DNA of 64,000 bases from Heliocidaris erythrogramma (lineage: Eukaryota > Echinodermata > Echinoidea > Camarodonta > Echinometridae): assembly GCA_025617745.1 (NCBI GenBank), contig CM046856.1, positions 30,870,208 to 30,934,207 on the forward strand. Direction: 5' to 3'. How positions within the stretch are numbered: position 1 is the stretch's first letter; the number at the start of each line of letters is the position of its first letter. Under the pieces are notes generated by a model. That model had not been told where the DNA came from. It did not search any database and saw nothing but the letters and a program-made list of their open reading frames with translations. The translations under genes and the position numbers were made by a program. Shown here one piece after another: positions 56,523-64,000 of the stretch.

Positions 56523-58129
56523 ACGCACGCTTCGTCACTGATCACTGCACATATTAGTTCGGAAAGGTATGTTTAGCTCAAAGTATAACATGAGTGTATA
56601 CAGGACGCTCTACAAATTCAGAGCAGGGAAGTGTTATAGTTACACTTCCCGAAGTTGTTCAGAGACAGACGCGATTCAAGGTGCTAAGGTGGTGCTTTCT
56701 TTAAAACGTAAGAAGAGCACGTATTCAACCAAATTCACAAGGCCATTTTTATTAGGACACCAGTGACACCAGTCCGCAACTGATTGCAATTGGGGTCATT
56801 ATCATAGGTCATATACCTGAGAAGCTAATTGTCCCAGGATTTGGTTGTCCGGTATGGTGGTTGTTGTCCGAGGTAGTTGTCCGGGGTCATTTTTCATTAT
56901 AGTTGTCCCAGCCTCCAGAAGTGAATACGAATAAAAATGATGAAAAAATGCAAATCATTACGGGTTTGCAGTTTAGGAGGAAATTCGAAAGGCTGTAAGG
57001 TGGGCAAACTCTGCAAAACAATTGATCGATCACAACATTGCTGTGATCGATTAACAAAATTGATGTGTCTTCATAAGACATTTACGTTAATTATTACACT
57101 AATATATCTTATAGATATCATTCATTGAATAAAATACATTTTAAAAATACCAAAAATTATTTTTATTCAACTTTGCAATATCAATTGCATTCATAATACA
57201 AAAATACTTCAAATATTGTTTTCTGTACAAACTTTAACCATATTTTAGTACAAATATATTTTTAATATCAATTTCGAAAAACCTTCATTCGACACTCTGG
57301 TTTTTCTGCAATACGCATAAATCTTTCGCCTTTTACTAAAGATTTCCGTGCAGAGGAACACATTGATGAGTCTATAAATATTTTTCTCCGGCTTGCCTTC
57401 ATTGGCAAGCCATGCATGAACACGATGAAAAGAAAGAATTAATTCATACTGTGATGGGGTGCTAAGAAAATTAAAACTGGAAGTGTTTTTTTTTACATTT
57501 TGACATAATTTTTATCACAAGGGGTAATGCAGGCCCTTTTCATTTTACATGAACAAACCAACCTCGATTCCAATACAGCCCGTTTTCCGGTACACTGTCT
57601 TTGCTCACGTGTAATGGTTCGGGGGGGGGGGGGGGGGGGAGGGTATTACTGGTGATCCGACATTTGATCCCGGCTTTATTTCGTCAAAGATCAGGGTTAT
57701 TGGGTAATGTAATGCAGATTAGTGTTAAGTGTACATGTATAGTGTCGGGTCTAAGTTTGAAGCTACATGAATCATACAGTGACGGAACCAGATTGTCCAT
57801 TCTGCCGAATAATAATACAAAAGCCTGTATTTTTTTCTAATTAGAGGGAGGTTCCCGCCTGGCATCTGTTATTTTTTCACTCCGAAATTTTATGACGAGC
57901 AATAACATAAAAGTTCCTCATGGGGGGGGGGGGGGGGGGGGGGTTACAAAAATGAACAGTCAACCAAAACTGTTTATTAATCCTTAATGGTTTTAAGGTT
58001 TTCAGGGCATATTGATAGGATTGCAGTTGAAAGGAAGAATACATGTAGGTCATTCATTCTCTTTGGCGCATATAAATGGATTTTACAGAGCAATAATATT
58101 AATAATAAGATTCTAAAGCTGGAAGGAGA
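56523..58129. other. Non-coding, with G-runs and a TTGTCC repeat block
   Basis: 56830-56905 carries GGTTGTCCGG, GTTGTTGTCCGAGG and GTAGTTGTCCGGGG phrases related to 11.2 kb. G-runs lie at 57619-57638 and 57923-57941. No coding sequence recognised. Confidence 0.45.
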
Positions 58130-58252
58130 AATTATGCAATATATATACAATGCGAAAGGAAATGAGAGAATAATGGTTGCGTAACTTAAATCAAAGTTCC
58201 CCAGAGCTGTCCTCCCTTTTTTTTTTGAAATTTTTTGCAAAGGCTGAAAAAA
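58130..58252 (-). repeat. Duplicated 3' flank of tRNA-Arg copy 2
   Basis: On the minus strand it repeats the sequence after tRNA copy 1: a T-run terminator, CAGCCTTTGCAAAAAATTTC, GGGAGGACAGCTCTGGGGAA, CTTTGATTTAAGTTACGCAAC and the ATTGTATATATA end. Confidence 0.8.
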
Positions 58253-58324
58253 TGTCTCCGCCGGGAATCGAACCCGGGTCGTTGGCTTAGAACGCCAATG
58301 CCTTAACCACTGGACCACGGAGAC
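58253..58324 (-). tRNA. tRNA-Arg (anticodon UCU), copy 2
   Basis: The same 72-nt cloverleaf as at 9669-9740, on the opposite strand: acceptor GTCTCCG/CGGAGAC, anticodon loop GTTCTAA with UCU, T arm CCGGG-TTCGATT-CCCGG, T-run terminator. The only difference is C for T at D-stem position 13, which changes a T-A pair to C-A, a tolerable position. The 12 bases before the gene (AAACCACTGACCC) also match copy 1 with one change, so the gene was duplicated with its flanks. Confidence 0.93.
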
Positions 58325-58437
58325 GGGTCAGTGGTTTCGGCGACACCAGATTCAATTAACCGACAGATTGACAAATTTTCAACCATTTTAATTAATTCCG
58401 TTGTCGGGGGCAGGTGAGTTTGAACAAAGACAAGCCG

Positions 58438-58670
58438 CGTGCCTCAGCTGGATCCAAGCGAAATCAAAGTTCCCCAGAGCAGGGAGGACAGCTCTGGGGA
58501 ACTTTGATTTAAGTTACGCAACCATTATTCTCTCATTTCCTTTCGCATTGTATATATTTCCACGAGAGTTGCCAAAGCTGTTGTATATGTTATTTCCTCA
58601 TAATATTGTTACTAATTATTCTAATGTATACATGTATCTCAAAGCATTCGCTTGGATCCAGCTGAGGCTA
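58438..58670. repeat. Inverted duplication next to tRNA copy 2
   Basis: 58463-58560 repeats, in inverted orientation, the flank at about 58130-58215 (AGGGAGGACAGCTCTGGGG, CTTTGATTTAAGTTACGC). GCCTCAGCTGGATCCAAGCG near 58438 is perfectly inverted (22 bp in all) at about 58649-58670. No second tRNA is present in this copy. Confidence 0.75.
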
Positions 58671-58689
58671 TGTTCTTTTCTTTTTCTTC

Positions 58690-58789
58690 GATTTTGTATA
58701 TATATATATATCCGTGAGGATCGAAAATTTGGTGAAAATAAATATAAAAGTTGGAATTCAATGCATTACCAATGTCTTCTCTGGAATTC

Positions 58790-58824
<35 letters not shown>

Positions 58825-58940
58825 TGAAAAGACAAATATAGTATATATATATGTATATATATATATATCATGTATCAAAATTTTATTTTCGAGTAGCATG
58901 TAAAGAAGAATATATCTTATATATTATATATTATATTGAA
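58690..58940. repeat. TA microsatellites
   Basis: TA dinucleotide runs lie at about 58697-58711, 58793-58822 and 58841-58869, with further TATAT-rich sequence to 58935. Open frames rich in Tyr-Ile are artefacts of the repeat. Confidence 0.85.
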
Positions 58941-59767
58941 GAAAACCAAACAAACAATAAATCACGGGCGATATTACCGCTCATTTCATACTACAGCACA
59001 TACGGTACATCAAATCAATTTTATTTCCACTATGAAAACATATTACAAATCAGTTACAAATCAATATGATAAATAATAATGTGGCAATCATGGAAATAGA
59101 GCGTCACTGTGGAAATGAGAATGCCCTGAAATGCTGAACTTTCAGCTAGATAGAATCGATTTTGTTGTCATATCCCTATATAAATTCACACACTCCTCCT
59201 GTTTGTATAGCAATCCCTTCGTATTTTTTTTATGATACGTTATTTGGAGGAGGTGCAAATAAGGTGATTTAGGGGGCTAATGAAAGGTAGTCACGTCTCT
59301 AATTATCGTTTTAACCCGCTTGAGCGACAAGTGACTCCTTGCACTCGCCGTGAACCCAATTAGAAGCACTAATCTGGATACTATAAATACATTTTTTTTA
59401 ACCATCTATTATTTATCTAGGCATCCAATGGTTATATGGTTACCTAATCTGGGGCCTGTAACATAAAGAGAAACAATCAATCTTACGATCAATTGTAACT
59501 CATCAGTACATGGTTTGCCGTAGACTGACGATTGATAAATGGTTATATTGTTGCCTAATCTAATGTTTAATTCTCATTGTCTCTAATGCAAGCAAATTAT
59601 GCTCCCGATTAAAGTTACCAAGACAAATTAGAAGCAATTCATTGCCCTAATTATACCGTAATATTGTCGAGTATATTTACAAGTCTTGAGATAAATTTGG
59701 AGAAGAGTTACGATAACGTCCCTCACCTTCTGCGTCGACAGAGAACTTTAGTATCGTATACAGCCCA
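58941..59767. other. Non-coding
   Basis: A GGTTATATGGTTACCTAATC / GGTTATATTGTTGCCTAATC pair near 59430 and 59540 suggests a small repeat. GGGGCCTGTAACATAAAG near 59451 looks like a MITE end. No gene seen. Confidence 0.35.
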
Positions 59768-59905
59768 GGGGAGCGTTTCATCAAGTGTTTTGTCAGTGAT
59801 TTTCACCGACAAATTTGCTCTCAGCCAATCAGATGCTAGGATTTCAGTAGCTTATAACTGTTGTCGGTAAAAATCACTGACAAAACGCTTGATGAAACGC
59901 TCCCC
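59768..59905. mobile_element. Palindromic MITE, GGGGAGCGTTTCATCAA family, copy 2
   Basis: GGGGAGCGTTTCATCAAGTG begins it and CACTGACAAAACGCTTGATG...CGCTCCCC ends it. The ~50-bp arms are inverted and the centre includes CAATCAGATGCTAGGATTTC, as in copy 1 at 28191-28310. Confidence 0.78.
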
Positions 59906-62555
59906 AGTTCACGCGAGGCGTCATTTCCATCGCATCAGTGCCTGCGCTAGCTGAAGGCGCAGATAAACCATTCGTTATTTGCAATATTCATTTTACAATC
60001 ATTATTCTTAAACAATTTCACTCTTTCATGGCGCGCAAAAACACACACAACCGTACCGTAGCGGTCCTAACGTCAACAATATACGCCTCGTTGTTCCCGG
60101 GCTTAACCCGTTGACTCTCATAGGCTTAATACAGGAGCCACCCGGTTCTCGTAGTTTATGTGTTAATTATATGTTGCACATGAAGCGTCATTTGCCTGAC
60201 GTAGGACTGCGTCAGTGACTGGTTAGGGTGGGGGTTTTGCCCGCAATAAAAAAGTGAAATTGTTCTAAAATGTTGCAAAATGAACATTGCAAACAATAAA
60301 TATTTTGATAATTGGCGTATGGGTAAATTGCCTTCACAGGCTCAACGATATTTATTAGCGCTGGTATAGTGACGCACTGATCGAAATATACACATCGTGC
60401 GCAATGGGCATGAAACAGCTGATTATAGAAACAATCGATGGCATTGGAATTACAATTAGAAAAGAGTTTTTGACATGATTTCAACCCAATTTCTGTATGA
60501 ATCATGAAGACACTTTTTAAATAAATCATTCATAATGAATTAGGGAGTGTTATATGGTCTGCATCTTTCCTGATGGTAAAAAATATGTCAAAAACGTTTT
60601 TATTCCCCCCAATTCTGTTCCCCGCATTACAGTACCATATCATTATTCTCGAATGGGAGTTTGTAGACCGTGCAGGTTCATTGTTAGTTCACCGTGGTTT
60701 GGTGTTGTAAAGTCGTTGTCATGATCATTAGCAGTGAATAGTGTCATTAGCGTGTAGCACAGTGGCCGATCCAGGGTCATTTGAGCTAGCTTATCTTATA
60801 ACTAAATATTTACAAAAATTCAAGGTGCACAACTCATCCAAACTAAGCCTGAAAATATCTGACAAGTACAAATAACACAAAACAAAACAAAGCAACAAAC
60901 AAACAAACAAGTAAGCAAGCGACAACAACTGCACCAATTTCTTTTTTTTTTAATCATTTATTTTACGGGGGGGGGAGCCCATATAGATATAAGCTGATAA
61001 ATTGATAAGGAATCTTTGGCCCGTCATTGAAAACAGAATATCGAATGTGCCGACAAAATCTCGAACTATCTATCAATGGGGAAGGGAGGAAAATACTGCA
61101 CCCCCCCCCCCCCCACACACACACACACATTATATTCGCTAATGATGTTGTTAATGCAGATGCCAATACCTCACGGCAATGAAGTATCGTCAGACTTTCA
61201 GGGGGCAAACAAACTCAACATGACTTTGAGAGCCAGCTGGGCGTTATACTAATATCTCTATGTATACAGGGTATAGACGAGAATGTTGAAGCCTCTATGG
61301 CTATAAACCGTTCTGAAATAATGGGGATGAGGGCAGAAGGATTTTTTTTTTCTTTCTAACGGGTAACTTCATTCCTATTCAGCTTGAACATCCAACTCAA
61401 ATTACATAAAAGTCATTACGCTATCATTGTCTGTTCCTTCTCTTTCATCAAGTTTATGAAATCTCAAGCAATGTAACACTTAAATATTAATTATCAAATC
61501 CACATTTTGCATGCCTTTCTTTTTGTTGTGTCTTTTCAGTGTACTCTCGTTAATACATGTCCCTCAAATTTGATAGATTTCGAAACATTTTTAAATCAAC
61601 CTTCCATATTTTAAAAATCAAAATTCATTCTTCTTGTTTATGCCCGACTTTGAAGGTATTTGCGCACCTTGTTGCAGAAATCTGAGGTGCACGATTGCCT
61701 GAATATCAGAAAGTTCTCGGGGGAGGGGGAACTGTTGCAGCCCTATAGCCCCCAGCTTATTACGCTTAAATGATTCTCCTTGCAAATTACGAACATCATT
61801 ATTACATTCGTAATCACCCATTATTATTCTGTAATGTAGGTATATAAATATGATTTTATAGAGACGAAAAGATGTCACCTCCATTTGAACCTTAATTGAC
61901 TACTTTCTATATGTGATTTCAGAGCAAAGGTCTTTTTATATAACAAGTAATGCTTTTTGAAGGTGATAAGTCCAAACAATTATTTACCTCGTTAAAGTTC
62001 ATTGCCAGACAAAATGACGCGACAAAATATAAAATTAATACTTACTAACTTTATATGCTTTCTCTCAGCGCGGTTCTAAGGGAGGGGGTGGGGGCTTTGG
62101 GGTGCTATAGAATCCAACGTTTCAATATTTTGATAACGAAACATCTTCTTGCTGCGATTCCTTGCATAGTAATAACAATATAATTTGATTTCGAAATACT
62201 GCAAAAGATATATATAACCAAAAAGTATGACATACATGACATAGACAGATATTTCATTGTGTGTTTACAAGCATGTAAAGTACAGGGTAGGCAATCAAAG
62301 GGGGACGTGGGGACGTCTCTCTCTTGAAAATCTTCAAAGGGGTCGTCCCCCTCTCCCTCGAAAGTTGGAAATTACAGAAAAGTATCGAAATCAATGATTT
62401 AAAGCTGCCATCCCATTAAGAGAACGGAGAAAATGACTTGGACTTGCCTGTGAGATCAAAACTGTTTGAACATGCCAAGTTTCAAATTAAAAAATGCAAA
62501 TTGTTCTCGCTCGGCAGCAACTGCGTTCCCTCGCAAAAATAATTGATATAATTCA
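59906..62555. other. Non-coding, with scattered repeat ends
   Basis: CAGTGGCCGATCCAGGG at 60761 is a hAT-like end. A C-run followed by CACACA lies at 61101-61129. GGGAACTGTTGCAG- and G-rich fragments occur at 61720 and 62080. No open frame here has recognisable domains, and no RNA gene was found. Confidence 0.4.
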
Positions 62556-62760
62556 TTCATTCATTCATTCATTCATTCATTTCATTTATTTCCACTTCCA
62601 ACAATATAAAATACATAGGTTTACATCGTACATAGCAAATCAATGAAACTTACAATTATTGTTTACAGCGTACAATATAGACATAGAAAAACCAAAACCA
62701 AACTAGGTTGGTAGCGGAGGGGACTGCTAAAAAGCTAGGCTTGTAGATTGCAGCCCCGAT
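62556..62760 (-). mobile_element. LINE 3'-end fragment
   Basis: An ATTC tetranucleotide run (62556-62580) followed by ATTTCATTTATTTCCACTTCC and AATATAAAATACATAGG reads, on the minus strand, as a LINE 3' untranslated region ending in a microsatellite, like those at 52785 and 32941. Only the tail remains. Confidence 0.45.
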
Positions 62761-64000
62761 AACTTATAATTGCAAAATAGTGTATCGTTGAAAATAGAAC
62801 GACGAAAGGGCATTGGTAAATTCAAAGTTGAATGTTCCTATTTGAGGTGTATACACCTATAAATCCTTCATGTTCGGTCGCCAGGTTTTCTTGAGTGTCG
62901 CTTCCCCGGTCATGACACGAGTTTCGGTTCCAGGCCTGATGATGATCAGTAATTATTTATGAGCGAAAATCCAAACTCGCTTTCAATATAGCTCTATTCG
63001 TTTCACTTCCTGAAGATGATCAATTACTTTATAAGCGAAAATTCAAACTCGCACTCAAAAGGTCTCTATTCCTCACACGGTATATAGCTGCCTGCATGGT
63101 CAAACATTTTTCAGTTGAGATATTATCAGCAAAGACACTATGACATATTATGCACGATTTAAGAAATGACAAGGAAGAATTCGTCAAAATGTAAATGAGT
63201 ACACTCCAACATGCATGTGGGGTTTTTTTATTCATATGTTTTATTGATTTTCATGATTACAAACAGTGCAAATTATGAAACAATTACAAAGCACATGCAT
63301 AAGGAACATAAAAGAAAGATAATGACAGAAATAATACAAATAAAATCAACAATAAGAAAAAGAACTGCAGTATCATCTAATTCAATGAACAAAACGGTGT
63401 GGTAGTTACAAAAAACATAAAACAGTGCATCCATCTCTGTATTCAAATGAATTTAGAGTTCAGATAAAGCTGATAAAAGCATAGCAAGAAGGCATTAACT
63501 CGTATTCTTTTACACAGAATTGACAACCTTCTGGCTCTCAACAGACAAAATGTTTCTTAACCCCTAGCATACGGGAAACGGGTAATTCATGTATTAAGCC
63601 TACGTGAATAAGAGAATCCAGTAGTCAACTGGTTAACTCTTTGCTGTATACCGCGCTTTGCATGGATAATAAGGGGCCCATTGGCGGATTTAGGGGGAAC
63701 GTAACTAACCGGTGCCCCTTTTAAAATCAAATTAGCAATAGAGAAAATAAGACAAATTTTCCAACTTTCACCTCACAGGCACCTTAAAAAGTGATAACCT
63801 CCCAACCCCATCTTTTTCTTCTTCTTTTTTTTTGTTTGCTTTTCAGTGATAATACCATGGAGATGCTAACTACGAACTGGAATATTCAACCGACAATATC
63901 ACCGATAATAATATGTTTGGCATATTTATTTAACACTGATACATCCAACGCTTATAATTATTATGGAATTAAGCTTTTACCGAAAAGTTCGAACATTTAT
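62761..64000. other. Non-coding to the window end
   Basis: A weak pair of similar blocks (GATGATGATCAGTAATTATTT...GCGAAAATCCAAACTCGC near 62936 and GAAGATGATCAATTACTTTAT...GCGAAAATTCAAACTCGC near 63012) forms a ~75-bp direct duplication. A TTGGCGGATTTAGGGGG hAT-like end is at 63673. No gene seen. Confidence 0.4.

Overview
The window is AT-rich, gene-poor animal nuclear DNA. It has no operons, no long intact host reading frames and no bacterial or viral gene blocks. The repeat content (Penelope-like and several LINE families, TTAA-flanked fold-back elements, hAT-type elements, very many G/C homopolymer tracts) fits a marine invertebrate, perhaps an echinoderm or another non-vertebrate deuterostome. 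That assignment is inference from repeat style; no host gene recognised here names the species.

Layout. 1-2.08 kb: a decayed Penelope-like element with reverse transcriptase, GIY-YIG endonuclease and a well-formed hammerhead ribozyme core. 2.1-9 kb: TTAA-flanked elements, a LINE endonuclease remnant, and an inverted divergent copy of the satellite unit found later. 9.67 kb: a tRNA-Arg(UCU) gene. 10-13.9 kb: minisatellites and a duplicated ~0.83 kb block. 14.24-20.82 kb: five head-to-tail copies of a ~1.35 kb unit, each with three consensus RFX X-box sites. 21.2-25.5 kb: a fairly complete minus-strand LINE with a repeat-rich 5' side. 28.0 kb: a candidate host exon. 31.6-32.5 kb: TIR elements holding a 7SL/Alu-like SINE. 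33.66-40.30 kb: a plus-strand LINE split by a TTAA fold-back and by a 2.9 kb composite insertion that contains another fold-back. 41.9 kb: a candidate signal-peptide exon. 46.8-51 kb: LINE and Penelope tails and microsatellites. 51.83-51.99 kb: a U2 snRNA-like sequence. 52.8-56.5 kb: a LINE lacking its RT core, abutting a large fold-back. 58.25 kb: a second tRNA-Arg(UCU) in the opposite orientation.

The coding material is almost all transposon-derived and broken. Likely functional host features are the two tRNA genes; the two exons are hypotheses and the U2-like RNA is probably 5'-truncated. The most rewarding signals are the X-box-bearing satellite, the hammerhead, the 7SL-like SINE, the U2-like sequence with paired stems, and the layered insertions whose TTAA duplication is shown by a restored reading frame.
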